A DNA stretch of 64,000 nucleotides from Tenacibaculum agarivorans. Its GTDB lineage: Bacteria > Bacteroidota > Bacteroidia > Flavobacteriales > Flavobacteriaceae. The DNA lies in NCBI RefSeq assembly GCF_001936575.1, contig NZ_MSMP01000006.1, positions 154,542-218,541 on the forward strand, given 5' to 3'. The position numbers were made by a program, and so were the translations under genes. Shown here in pieces: positions 9,074 to 20,300 of the stretch (positions are counted from its first letter, which is position 1; each line of letters begins with the position of its first letter). The notes under the pieces were generated by a model. That model searched no databases and was not told the origin of the DNA. It saw only the letters and a program-made list of their open reading frames with translations.

Positions 9074-12000
9074 ATGAAAAAGTATATACTATTTGTAGTA
9101 TTTAATGTAATAGCATTTACTATAAATGCACAATACACACAAATCCCAGATGATAATTTTGAAGCAGCTTTAGCTAAATATGATGATAATCCTGGAGATA
9201 ATCAGATTCCAACTGAAGAAATTGAAAATATAGCTAAACTAGATGTTTCTAACTTAGGAATTAATAACTTATCGGGTATTGAAGATTTTATTTTTCTGGA
9301 AGAATTGAATTGTTCGGGAAACAATTTAACAAGTTTAAATGTTAGTGATTTATCAACTTTAGCCATTTTACGTTGTAATGATAACGCATTAACAAGTCTG
9401 AATATTGGAGGTATCAATAGTTTGGAAGAACTATACTGCCAAAATAACGAATTGAATAGTATAGATATCACTTCAGCAACAGATATTAGTTTTTTATACT
9501 GTTCAGGAAACAATATTTCTAGTATTGATTTTAGTTCTTCCGATTTTCTTGAAGTTATTGACTGTTCTGAGAATGATATCTCTAGTTTAACCTTAAATAA
9601 TCTAGGAGATTTAGAAGAATTGTATTGTAACGATAACAATTTAACTAGCTTAGATCTTCAATTCAATCCGAATGTAAATACGGTAAATGCATCAGATAAT
9701 AATATCACAAGTTTTAATGGAGAAAATTTAGAAGTCTTAGAAACATTAACCTTGAGTAGGAATCCTCTCAGTGAAATTGATTTGAGTGAATTAATAGCCT
9801 TAAGAGAGTTAGTATTAGTAACCTCTGATTTAACCAGTTTAGATGTTTCTAAAAATGTCGTTTTAACAGATATTCAAGTGACTGGACATAGCATTGAATC
9901 TTTTGATTTCCGAAAGAATACCTTATTGAAACAATTAGTTGTAGTTTCTTCTGCTACCAAATATATCAACGTACAAAATGGAAATAACTCAAATATTACA
10001 TTCGCCACCCTATATGGTGATCAGAATTTATGTGTCGCTGTTAATGATCTAAGTTATGCTCAAAGTAATTGGACAAATGTACAATCCACAGATATTTATA
10101 CAGAAGACTTTTGTAGATATACGCAAATTCCTGATACTAATTTTGAGAATGCATTATCCGCTTATGACAATATTGCCAATGATGGACAAGTACCAACCAT
10201 TAATATTGAAAATTTAACCTCACTTTCTCTTAATGAAAAAGGCATTCAAAATACAACAGGAATTGAAGATTTTGTTGCATTAACCAGTTTGTCTTTAAGA
10301 GAAAATAGTTTTTCAACTATAGATCTTTCAAACAACACACTGTTAGAAAGTGTTGATTTAAATGAAGCTACTTCTTTAGAAACAATAAACTTAACAGGGT
10401 TATCTAAATTAACATACCTAGACTTAAATCAAACGAATATTTCTGAAGTAGATATTAGCGATGCAGTATTACTAGAGTATGCTGATCTATCTACTTCTAA
10501 CCTGTCAACACTAGATGTTACCAATAATACTTTACTAGATGATTTAGATGTAGCTTGGACTAACCTTTCCGCTTTGGATCTTTCTAAATGTGTTAACCTA
10601 ACAGAATTTAGAGCTTACAATGCCGACTTATATTCATTAAATATTAAAAACGGAAATAACGCTAAAATTAATAGTTTTGACGTTAGAAATAATCCGAATC
10701 TGACTTGTATTTTAGTTGATGATGCCAATGTAACTTATTTAAGCGGTTGGAGTAAAAATAGCAGCACAAATTTTAGTGATACCTATTGTCGTTATACACA
10801 GATTCCTGATATTAATTTTGAAGCAGCTTTGGAAACATTAATAGACGATGATGAGTCAGGAGATGGGCAAGTTCCTACTGCTTTAATCGAAGTAATGACT
10901 ACATTAAACGTATCTGACGCTAGTATTACAGACCTTACTGGTATCAAAGATTTTAAAGCATTACAAGTACTAGACATTGAAGGTAATAATATCGTAGATT
11001 TAGATATAAGCGGTATGGACAATCTATTGTCATTAGAGGCTTCAGCGGCAATAACTTCATCATTAGATGCTTCCAATACCTCATCATTAACTACAATTAA
11101 TATATATGAGAGTGATATTTCAAGTATAGATCTTACTAATGCAGAAGCTCTAGAAGAATTATATGTATACAGAACCTTAATTGATACCTTAGATGTAAGT
11201 ACTAGCAATGAATTAACTAGATTAATTGCCTTTGAAACGCCAAATCTAAAATCTATTGATCTTACCGACGCCGCAGTATTAAGAGAATTAGAGTTATATA
11301 GAAGTTCTGTAGTAACTTTAGATTTATCAACCAATATAGGTTTGGAAAGTATTACCCTTTTTGAAACAGATTTAAGTTCATTAAATCTTCAAAATGGGAA
11401 CAATGGAAATATCGGATTTATAAATATAAAGGATAATACAAACCTATACTGTGTAGAGGTTGATAATCCGAGCTATTCAAATACTAATTGGACGAATAAG
11501 GATAGTCAAACAGTTTTTAGTTTAGATTGCCAGACATTATTAGTGAGCCCTTCTGTAGTTCTAGAAGGTGCGTTTGAACTTGATAATTCTGGTACTGCCC
11601 CTACATTAATGCGAGACGATTTAAATGATGAAGGTTATCTACCCACAACTTCTCCATATGGTGATGGAGCCGTTTTTGAAGGGAGTTCATTTAGTGGTTC
11701 AGACGATACTTCAATAGTAGACTGGGTTGAGATACAACTAAGAAATCCAAATAATATTAATGAGATTTTATATAGACAATCTGCAAAACTTCAACAAGGA
11801 GGGTTGATTGTAGGAGTAAATACAGAAAATGTAGAATTTTCTGCTTGGTCAGGACTCTATTATATTGCTATTGCTCATCGAAACCATTTGACTATAGTCT
11901 CTAATACTACTCATACATTAAGCAGTGAAAGTACACTAGAATTAGATATGAAAACTGTAGCAAATGTTTTTAATGGCACTAGTGCTTTGGTAGACATGGG

Positions 12001-12193
12001 TAATGGATATTTTGCTATGCCTATGGGTGATGTAGATGAAAACGGTCAAGTTCAAAATGCAGATATATCAAATACGGTCTTACAAATTGGGATTTCAGGA
12101 TATAGTATTTTTGATGTAGACATGAACGGGCAGGTACAAAACTCTGATGTAAATACCATTCTACAAAACATAGGTATAGGAGAACAATTTTAA
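9074..12193 (+). CDS. Secreted three-block LRR protein with dockerin-like tail
   Basis: 1039 residues: signal peptide MKKYILFVVFNVIAFTINAQ and three IPD-FE LRR blocks from about residues 21, 349 and 574. The C-terminal module starts near 818 (VVLEGAFEL, PTTSPYGDG, VDWVEIQLR, HRNHLTI) and ends in two intact calcium-loop motifs and a G-I-G-E-Q-F tail. The end of the first block (KYINVQNGNN...LCVAVNDLSYAQ) closely matches the first block of the LRR protein at 60724, although the two genes lie 50 kb apart, which points to block exchange or duplication. The gene starts 30 bases after its upstream neighbour and ends 11 bases before the next, consistent with one operon. Ligand unknown. Confidence 0.88.
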   Translation: MKKYILFVVFNVIAFTINAQYTQIPDDNFEAALAKYDDNPGDNQIPTEEIENIAKLDVSNLGINNLSGIEDFIFLEELNCSGNNLTSLNVSDLSTLAILRCNDNALTSLNIGGINSLEELYCQNNELNSIDITSATDISFLYCSGNNISSIDFSSSDFLEVIDCSENDISSLTLNNLGDLEELYCNDNNLTSLDLQFNPNVNTVNASDNNITSFNGENLEVLETLTLSRNPLSEIDLSELIALRELVLVTSDLTSLDVSKNVVLTDIQVTGHSIESFDFRKNTLLKQLVVVSSATKYINVQNGNNSNITFATLYGDQNLCVAVNDLSYAQSNWTNVQSTDIYTEDFCRYTQIPDTNFENALSAYDNIANDGQVPTINIENLTSLSLNEKGIQNTTGIEDFVALTSLSLRENSFSTIDLSNNTLLESVDLNEATSLETINLTGLSKLTYLDLNQTNISEVDISDAVLLEYADLSTSNLSTLDVTNNTLLDDLDVAWTNLSALDLSKCVNLTEFRAYNADLYSLNIKNGNNAKINSFDVRNNPNLTCILVDDANVTYLSGWSKNSSTNFSDTYCRYTQIPDINFEAALETLIDDDESGDGQVPTALIEVMTTLNVSDASITDLTGIKDFKALQVLDIEGNNIVDLDISGMDNLLSLEASAAITSSLDASNTSSLTTINIYESDISSIDLTNAEALEELYVYRTLIDTLDVSTSNELTRLIAFETPNLKSIDLTDAAVLRELELYRSSVVTLDLSTNIGLESITLFETDLSSLNLQNGNNGNIGFINIKDNTNLYCVEVDNPSYSNTNWTNKDSQTVFSLDCQTLLVSPSVVLEGAFELDNSGTAPTLMRDDLNDEGYLPTTSPYGDGAVFEGSSFSGSDDTSIVDWVEIQLRNPNNINEILYRQSAKLQQGGLIVGVNTENVEFSAWSGLYYIAIAHRNHLTIVSNTTHTLSSESTLELDMKTVANVFNGTSALVDMGNGYFAMPMGDVDENGQVQNADISNTVLQIGISGYSIFDVDMNGQVQNSDVNTILQNIGIGEQF

Positions 12194-12204
12194 GACAAAA
12201 CATC

Positions 12205-15200
12205 ATGAAAAAACAACTACTTATACTCTTTTTTTTAAGCATCCCATTTTTGATTTTTTCACAAGAATGCAATGAGGACCCAATAATTACAAAAAAACCA
12301 GTATCTGTAACAGTATTAGAAAACGGAACGGTTCAATTTTCAATAGAAGCTGCCAATTATAAAGAAGTGTACTGGTATAGAAGTACTGGAGTTGGTACAG
12401 CATCTATAATTTCTAATAATGATATTTATTCTGGAGCTAAAACTACAACATTGACGTTAGAAAATATTCCTGCTGAATATGATGGATATCAATATGCTGC
12501 ATCTATCCTTGATGATTGTAGCGAGTCAGACTCTTCGGAATATGTTACACTTACTGTACTTCCTGAGTATACAAGTATACCAGATACTAATTTTGAGAAT
12601 AAACTTTGGGAGCTAGGCTATGATAATTTTCAAAATGATGGTCGAGTACTAACAAATAGTATCTATGAAATTACCTCATTAAATATATCAAATGAAAACA
12701 TTTCAGATTTAACAGGTATTGAAAGTTTTGTCTCGCTAGAAGAACTGAACTGTAACTTTAATTCATTAACGAATATAGATTTATCAGCAAACATAAAACT
12801 TAAACAGTTACTAATAGGTAGAAATAAATTAACAACATTAGACTTAAGTACAAATACAGCATTAGAAGAGCTAAACTGTGACTTTAATGATCTTACCAGT
12901 GTTAATCTTGTCACTTGTTCTAATTTAACTGTACTTAATATTGGAGATAATAAATTGGCAAGTATTGATTTAAGCGGAAATACATTACTTGAAAGAGTGG
13001 GAGTTTATAGAAATAATTTAACTGGATTAAACTTATCAAATAACAGATTAATTAGTTATTTATCTGCTTCGGGTAATGACTTTTCTTCAGGTATTGATTT
13101 AAGTACTAATACGGAACTGGATGAATTAGAAATCTCTTTTTCTAATCTTACAAGTATTGACTTAACTACAAATGCTAAATTAAGGGAACTCAATTTATCA
13201 TTCAATGATATTACTTCAATTAATTTAATAAACAATGTCTTATTAGAAGAATTAGACTTAGAAGAAAATAACTTAACTACTATTGACCTTACTACAAACA
13301 CAGCTTTAATTGAAGTAGACTTAGGAGAAAATCTATTTACAAATTTACATTTTCCCGATAACAATAACTTAGTTGATATCAATGCAGAGGAAAATGAACT
13401 ATTAACAACTGTAACCTTCGGAAACTTGACTGCTATTGATGAAATTATCATGGACAAATGTATAATCAGTTCCATAGACGTTTCAAATTTATCTTCGCTT
13501 ACAAGATTAGACTTGAGAGAGAATAATATTTCCTCATTAGATTTATCTAACAACACAAATCTATATAGAGTCTATTTAAGTGAAAATGAATTAAGCTATT
13601 TAAATATTAAAAACGGTAATAATACCAGTATAGGTACATTTAGTATTTCTGATAACAGTAGTTTAACCTGTGTGTTGGTAGACGATGTTGCCTATAGTGA
13701 GACAAATTGGACTAGTATTGATGAGTTTACAACGTTTAATGAGACGGATTGTACGTATGTAAGTATTCCAGATGCTAATTTTGAAGCCGCTTTAGAAGCT
13801 TTGGGTTATGATGATCTTTCTGGAGATGGACAAGTACCTAGAGATAGAGTACAAACTATTACAAGTCTTGACATTAGAAGTAAGAATATTGCAAACCTTA
13901 CTGGTATCGAAGCTTTTGCAGCATTAGAAGAACTAAGAGCTAATAGTAACCAAATTACTACTGTAGATTTTTCAAAAAGCATAGCATTAAAAACACTATT
14001 TATTGGAAATAATACGTTAACAAGTGTTGACTTATCTAAAAATGAAAACCTTGAATACCTTTCTGTTGGCAATCTAAATTTAAGTGGAGGAATAGACCTT
14101 TCTAATAATTATAATTTAACAAGTTTATTAGCTGAAAACTGTAATTTGAGTAGTATTGATGTATCAAATAATACTGCATTAACATATTTAGAATTAGATG
14201 AAAATCCATTAACTAATTTAGATGTAACTACGCTAGTTAATCTAGAAAGTTTATTAGTAAAAAACACAACTTTGTCTACCATCGATTTGTCAGGTAATAC
14301 AGCATTAGAGTTTTTTAGTTTTGGTAGTAGTAACTTTGAAAGCCTTGATTTTTCTGGACTTACAAATCTGAAAACTCTTGATGGAAGTGGAAATAGTAAT
14401 CTAACTACTTTAGTTTTAGATGGAAATACAGCTTTAGAATTATTTCAAGTAAATACTGGTGATATAACTGCATTAGATTTCACAGATGCTGTTAACCTTA
14501 CCTTTTTAAGTGCAGGTGTTAATCAACTGGAAACTTTAGATTTAAGCAATAATACAAAGCTTACAACAATACAACTTTATAGCAATAATTTAAGAAGTTT
14601 AGATCTTAGAAATATTGATGTAACACAAATCACTAATTTAAGTATTGGACAAAATACTGATTTATCTTGTGTATCAGTTGATGATGTAAATTATGCAACC
14701 AATAATTTTACATCAGCTGTTGAATATAGTATTGGTTGTGATTCGTACACCTACATTCCTGATGATAATTTTGAAGCAGCACTTTCAATTCTAGACGATA
14801 TAGCAAATGATAACTTTATTCCAAATAGTAGTATTGAAAACCTTGTTAACTTAGATGTTTCAAACAAAAACATAGTTGATTTAACAGGTATTGAAGGGTT
14901 TACTGATTTAACTACATTGAATGCAAGTGGAAATCAATTAAAAACTGCTGATTTTTCAGGGAATACGAACTTAGAAAGCATCAATTTAAGTACTAATACA
15001 TTACAACTTTTAGATGTGTCTAGCTTGATAAATCTTACCAGCTTGGATGTAAACACGAATGATTTATTAGTGTTAAATATTAAAAATGGAGCAAATACCA
15101 TTTTAAGTTCTTTTGATGCCACCGGTAATGCAAATCTAACTTGTATTCTAGTAGATAGTGTAAGTTATGCGACTACAAATTTCACTGATATTGATAATCA

Positions 15201-16932
15201 AACCAATTTTAATGAAACGGAATGTACTGCTTATATTGCTATTCCAGATGCTGCATTTGAAACGGCTTTAGCAGTCTATGATGATAATAGTGGTGACAAT
15301 CAAGTCCCGTTCGAGAATATCTTTTTCTTAACCGATTTAGATGTAAATAGCCAAAGTATTTCAGATTTAACGGGAATTGAATATTTCGCATCGTTAACAT
15401 CATTAAATTGTTCTATAAATTCATTAACAACCTTAGATCTTTCTGGAAACTTGAAACTAGAAGAAATTGATTGTGATAAAAATAATTTTACCAGTTTAGA
15501 TTTTACAAATAATATTTATTTAACTAAGGTAGATGCTGATGATATGACTAGTTTAACGGCTATTGATTTTACAGGTTGTACTTTACTACAATCAGCAGAA
15601 ATTGATAATAATAATATTGATGCTATCGATTTTACAACAAATATCAATCTACAAAATTTCGATTTAGATAATAATAATCTTACTTCTATCGATTTAACAA
15701 AGAATACGATATTAGAAAATGCTGATCTAAGCTACAATAGTCTTTCTTCCGTAGACTTTTCTGAAAATACATTACTTGAAGACATTAATTTAGAATCTAA
15801 TAATTTAACTAGTATTGATCTATCTAAAAACACGGCATTAAAAGATTTTGATATCGATTTAAATCAGGTAACAAGTTTAGATTTTACAAATAATACAGCA
15901 TTAACAAGAATTGATATTGATGATAATCCACTATTAACTACAGTAATTTTTGGGGATAACTTGAATAATTTAGCTACGATCTATGCAGATGGAACAGCTA
16001 TAGAAACGATTGATGTTTCGTCATTATTCTCATTACTAACATTAGATTTAGGAGAAACAAACTTAATTGCATTAGATATTTCAAAAAATATACAACTAAA
16101 TGATCTTCGAGTTGATGATGCAAATCTATCCATATTAAAAATCAATAACGGGAACAATAGTAACTTTTCTAGAATGGAAGCAGATGGTAATCCAAACCTG
16201 TTTTGTATTCAGGTAGATGATGTGGATTATGCAATCAATAATTGGACGGTTATAGATAGTCAATCAACGTTTAGTACTAATTGTGAATCGTGTGTTGTAG
16301 ATACTCAAGTATTTTTACAAGGTCCTTTTGATAGCACAACCAATACCATGGATGATACGTTACGAGCAAATGACTTGTTACCAACTACATCGCCTTACAT
16401 AGACGGTATTACTTGTGAAGCTACTGTTTTTGATACTACTGGTGATACAGCTGTAGTAGATTGGGTGGAAATTCAACTGAGAAGCAAAGATGATCCTACT
16501 CAAATACAGTTTAGAAAATCAGCCTTGTTATTAAAGAATGGAAATATAGTGGATGTAGATGGAACCTCAAATCCAACCATTACAGCTTGGGAAGGAGAAT
16601 ATTATATAGCCATCACACATAGAAATCACTTAACTATAGGTTCTAGTGTAACACATGCATTAAATACAATTACTACAGCTATTGATTTTACAGATACAAA
16701 CAGTATAAATGGAGGAACAAATGCAATGATTGATTTAGGAAATGGATATTTTGGAATCCCACTTGGTGATACTAATGACGACGGTCAAATTCAAAATGCA
16801 GATGTAAATCTTACAGTTCAAGAAATAGGAAAATCAGGATATACGGTTTACGATATGAATATGGATGGTCAAATCCAGAATAGTGATGTAAACCAATTAC
16901 TTCAAAACGTAGGTAAAGGAGAACAATTTTAA
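12205..16932 (+). CDS. Secreted Ig-like + four-block LRR protein with dockerin-like tail
   Basis: 1575 residues. After the signal peptide (MKKQLLILFFLSIPFLIFSQ) comes an Ig-like domain (about 21-120; VTVLENGTVQFSIEA, LTLENIPAEYDGYQY, CSES). It is homologous to the Ig-like domain that links a protease to the LRRs in the genes at 17350 and 24557. Four LRR blocks begin near 122, 518, 848 and 1010. The C-terminal module starts near 1360 (VFLQGPFDS, PTTSPYIDG, HRNHLTI), with two good calcium loops (DTNDDGQIQNAD, DMNMDGQIQNSD) and GKGEQF. Blocks 2-4 are colinear with the last three blocks of the gene at 40803. The Ig domain directly after the signal peptide may mean a catalytic N-terminal domain was lost or never acquired. 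Last gene of the operon. Confidence 0.88.
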   Translation: MKKQLLILFFLSIPFLIFSQECNEDPIITKKPVSVTVLENGTVQFSIEAANYKEVYWYRSTGVGTASIISNNDIYSGAKTTTLTLENIPAEYDGYQYAASILDDCSESDSSEYVTLTVLPEYTSIPDTNFENKLWELGYDNFQNDGRVLTNSIYEITSLNISNENISDLTGIESFVSLEELNCNFNSLTNIDLSANIKLKQLLIGRNKLTTLDLSTNTALEELNCDFNDLTSVNLVTCSNLTVLNIGDNKLASIDLSGNTLLERVGVYRNNLTGLNLSNNRLISYLSASGNDFSSGIDLSTNTELDELEISFSNLTSIDLTTNAKLRELNLSFNDITSINLINNVLLEELDLEENNLTTIDLTTNTALIEVDLGENLFTNLHFPDNNNLVDINAEENELLTTVTFGNLTAIDEIIMDKCIISSIDVSNLSSLTRLDLRENNISSLDLSNNTNLYRVYLSENELSYLNIKNGNNTSIGTFSISDNSSLTCVLVDDVAYSETNWTSIDEFTTFNETDCTYVSIPDANFEAALEALGYDDLSGDGQVPRDRVQTITSLDIRSKNIANLTGIEAFAALEELRANSNQITTVDFSKSIALKTLFIGNNTLTSVDLSKNENLEYLSVGNLNLSGGIDLSNNYNLTSLLAENCNLSSIDVSNNTALTYLELDENPLTNLDVTTLVNLESLLVKNTTLSTIDLSGNTALEFFSFGSSNFESLDFSGLTNLKTLDGSGNSNLTTLVLDGNTALELFQVNTGDITALDFTDAVNLTFLSAGVNQLETLDLSNNTKLTTIQLYSNNLRSLDLRNIDVTQITNLSIGQNTDLSCVSVDDVNYATNNFTSAVEYSIGCDSYTYIPDDNFEAALSILDDIANDNFIPNSSIENLVNLDVSNKNIVDLTGIEGFTDLTTLNASGNQLKTADFSGNTNLESINLSTNTLQLLDVSSLINLTSLDVNTNDLLVLNIKNGANTILSSFDATGNANLTCILVDSVSYATTNFTDIDNQTNFNETECTAYIAIPDAAFETALAVYDDNSGDNQVPFENIFFLTDLDVNSQSISDLTGIEYFASLTSLNCSINSLTTLDLSGNLKLEEIDCDKNNFTSLDFTNNIYLTKVDADDMTSLTAIDFTGCTLLQSAEIDNNNIDAIDFTTNINLQNFDLDNNNLTSIDLTKNTILENADLSYNSLSSVDFSENTLLEDINLESNNLTSIDLSKNTALKDFDIDLNQVTSLDFTNNTALTRIDIDDNPLLTTVIFGDNLNNLATIYADGTAIETIDVSSLFSLLTLDLGETNLIALDISKNIQLNDLRVDDANLSILKINNGNNSNFSRMEADGNPNLFCIQVDDVDYAINNWTVIDSQSTFSTNCESCVVDTQVFLQGPFDSTTNTMDDTLRANDLLPTTSPYIDGITCEATVFDTTGDTAVVDWVEIQLRSKDDPTQIQFRKSALLLKNGNIVDVDGTSNPTITAWEGEYYIAITHRNHLTIGSSVTHALNTITTAIDFTDTNSINGGTNAMIDLGNGYFGIPLGDTNDDGQIQNADVNLTVQEIGKSGYTVYDMNMDGQIQNSDVNQLLQNVGKGEQF
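13756..16284 (+). repeat. Three-block coding segment duplicated at 43827-46361
   Basis: Encodes 843 residues (blocks 2-4 of the host gene) that align along their whole length with 845 residues at 43827-46361. Diagnostic shared stretches include LDLRNIDxTQ, LSCVSVDDV.YA, EIDCDKN-F-SLDF, DIDDNPLLT-VVFG and IYAD-TAIETIDVS. Block order and lengths are kept, so the unit of duplication was three blocks. Divergence is substantial, so this is not a recent copy. Confidence 0.75.
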
Positions 16933-17000
16933 TCATAAAATAGGGGGTAGATCTAATAAATGTTTGTGAAAATACTTGTAAAACAGTGTTTTGTGGTTAT

Positions 17001-17059
17001 GCCCCCTGTTTTGCCCCCTATGATTTTTTGATTTTTACTAGTCCCTCATACTACTTTAG
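17001..17059 (+). promoter_or_regulatory. Box A promoter (copy 3) upstream of M4 protease-LRR gene
   Basis: Perfect direct repeat GCCCCCT (17001 and 17013, 12 bases apart), a T tract ending in TTTG (17027-17030), exactly 21 bases, then TACTTTAG (17052-17059). A GGGGG run just after the upstream gene (ATAGGGGG, 16940-16947) is complementary to CCCCCTAT at 17014-17021. The region could therefore also fold as a long-loop terminator for the upstream operon. The leader to the start at 17350 is about 280 bases, part of it occupied by an interspersed repeat. Confidence 0.65.
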
Positions 17060-17124
17060 CAACGAATATATAGCAAAGCAAATCTGTAATATTTAATAGG
17101 ATTTACGATTAATTTTTTCGCACA

Positions 17125-17223
17125 TGTCAGTTCGAGTATTTTTTATGAAGTATTAACGTAGTAAAAAATGTACTGAATCAAGTTCAGCAGAACTATCGAG
17201 AACAATCCAAGGACTTCTCGATA
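17125..17223 (+). repeat. Interspersed intergenic repeat (copy 1)
   Basis: Begins TGTCAGTTCGAGT, contains TGAATCAAGTTCAGCAG and ends in the inverted repeat TATCGAGAA/TTCTCGATA (17194-17202, 17215-17223). The same modules recur at 23218-23323, with the TGTCAGTTCGAGT end there inverted. From memory, REP-like sequences of this kind are common between genes in flavobacterial genomes. The remaining bases 17224-17349 show no gene or motif I recognise. Confidence 0.55.
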
Positions 17224-17349
17224 ATCGAAGCAAAAAATTATTGATGTGAAATTATATTTCAAAAATGGTTTAAGTCCTTCGTGTTGATGAGACACATGTG
17301 GAATTTTACATTAAAGAATTAACAATATATCCCCAAAAACTATTTATTT

Positions 17350-20300
17350 ATGAAAAATAAATTACTATTACTTATGGTGTCATTGATCGTTTTTACAAAT
17401 GGTTTTGGACAACAAAAACAGCAAAAATTAGAAAAAGTTTCATTAACTAAAATAGCTAAGGCAAAAAAGAAATTAAACGCTCAAAGTATATTGAATTCAG
17501 AACTGAAATCAACAGCCGGATCTGAATTTAGAAGACAGAGTGCAAGAACTGACAAGCGTAAAAATAATCACGAAACATTTCAACAATACTATCAAGGTTT
17601 GAAAGTTGAATATGGACAAGTTAAAGTGCATAAGAAAAATGGCCAATTAGATTCGTATAACGGAAATTATTATGACGTTTCCAAAGTAAATACCAGACCA
17701 AGATTGTCTGAACAAGCTATAATTTCTATAGCAGAACAACACATGGGGAAAGGTGTGTTTTGGCCAGGAGATGGCTTGTCTAAATTGACGAAACCTAAAC
17801 TAGAGTTACTTATTTTACCGAATAGAAGAACTGGTGAAATTAATTTAGCTTATGCAGTAACTGTAGGGGCTACGAAACCTGAAATGAAGTTAGGGATTTT
17901 ATATGTCGATGCGAATACGGGTAAAATCTTAAAATATAAAAATCAATTATTTGCTTGTTTTGAAGAAGAGAATCATACTTCACACAGTCATACCAAAGAA
18001 ACAAGAAACTTTGGAGCTTCTTTAATGGCTTCTGCATCAGGATTTGCAGCCTACACAGGAAGTGTGAATTTTGAAACCAAATCTGATGGAAGTAATTATA
18101 TCCTAAATGATGAAACTAGAGCGGCTCAAAGTACATGGAATTTATCAACACAAGGTTTAGGGACTAAAAAAGGAATTATTACGGTAGATATGAGAGAGGG
18201 AACAGACTATGTGAACGGCCCAATATATGAATTTACCGATGCAGATAACAATTGGTCTGCCGTAGAAATGGCTACTGACGATAATATTTATGCTATTGAT
18301 GTACATTGGGGTACCGCACAGATATACGATTATTGGAAAAATGAACACAATTGGAATAGTTATAATGGTTCTAATAGTTCATTATTATCTATGGTACATT
18401 ATGATGCGAATTGGACCAATGCAGCTTGGGCAGCATTGAATGATACGACTGGTTTTATGTTATACGGTGATGGTGCAGGAAGGTTTACACCATTAACTAC
18501 ATTAGATGTCATAGCTCATGAAATTGCGCATGGGATTAATAACGCAACTTCTAATTTAGATTACGAATTCGAGTCAGGAGCCTTAAATGAAGGATTATCA
18601 GATATCTGGGCCATGGTGTTTGAAAATTATGCCAATGACAATTTAGGAACTACCACAGATCCATCTAGAATAAATGATCAAAATGCGGGTGGAGCATTGC
18701 GTTCGTTCTCCAATCCAAATGCATATGGGCAGCCAGATACCTACGGAGGTACCTATTGGTACGATACTACCAATTGTACGCCTAGTCAAAACGGAAATGA
18801 TTATTGTGGTGTGCATACTAATAGTGGAGTGTTAAACCATTGGTTTTGGTTATTATATAACGGAGGTTCTGGAACTAATGATATAGGAAATTCATATTCA
18901 GTTACAGGAATTAATGTATATGAAGCTGCAGATATTGTTTGGCAAATGCAACAGAATTATTTAACATCAACTTCAGATTATGCAGATGCAAGAGTGGCAG
19001 CTATTCAAGCAGCTACAGATTTATATGGAGCATGTTCACAACAGGTGGCTTCGGTAGCTAATGCCTTTTATGCAGTAGGTGTTGGTGAAGCACATGTACC
19101 TGTAATTCCTGAAATAACTACACCACCAGCCAATGTTACAGTTGAAGTAAATGGAACAACACAATTTACAGTTGTAGGTACAAATTATACTTCTGTTCAA
19201 TGGTTAGTAAGTAAAGATGGAACAGCTTGGAATACAAGATTCGATAACTTGACTGTTTCAGGAAAAAATAGCGAAACTTTAGAATTAATCAATGTTCCTT
19301 TAAGCATTAATGGTTATAAATTCAGAGTGTATTTAGCAGATGACTGCGGTAACGATATACTTTCAAGTGTAGCAACACTAACTGTAAGAGAATATACCAC
19401 AATACCTGATTCTAATTTTGAAGCCGCTCTGGAAGCTTTGGGGTATGACGATGTTTCAGGAGATGGAAGAGTACCTAAAGATGATATCAAAGACATTACA
19501 TCTTTAGATGTTTCAAGTAAATCAATTACTGATTTAACAGGTATAGAAGATTTTGCTGCTTTAGAATCTTTAATCTTTAATAATAATACTGTAAAAAATG
19601 TTGATTTTAGTAATAACGGAGAATTAACAGTAGTTGCTGGGAGAAATAATGGTTTAGAAAGTATTGATATCACTGGTTGCCCTAAAATGGATTTATTGCT
19701 TTTAGAAAATAACAAACTAACAAGCTTAGATATTACAGGTTGCCCCAATTTAACTAGAGTTTGGGCACAGAATAATGATATTGAAGATTTCGATCCTTCA
19801 AAAAGTCCACTGTTGAGAGCTATAGGGATTAGTAATAGTAACTTAATTAGTTTAGACGTTACTCAAAACCCAGCTTTACAACAGTTATATGCGGGAGGTA
19901 ATGCAATAACAGAATTAGATTTAAGTCAAAATCCAGTATTACGAATTATAGGGGTTAATAGTAATAATCTATCTTCTCTTAATATTAAGAATGGAAACAA
20001 TGGTAATGTAACCAATTTTACTAGTACAGGTAATCCAAATTTAACATGCATCACTGTAGATGATGCTACAACATTTGAATCAAATTGGAGAAGTAAAAAG
20101 GATGATCAATCTTATTTTGTTAGTCATGATTGTCGTTATACCGCAATTCCTGATACTGCTTTTGAAGCAATTTTAGAAGATCAAGGTTATGATGATATTT
20201 CAGGAGATGGACAAGTACCTACAGCAAATATTGAAACAATTCAGTATCTAGATTTAGATTATTCAGGATACAAAATAAAAGATCTAACAGGAATCGAAGA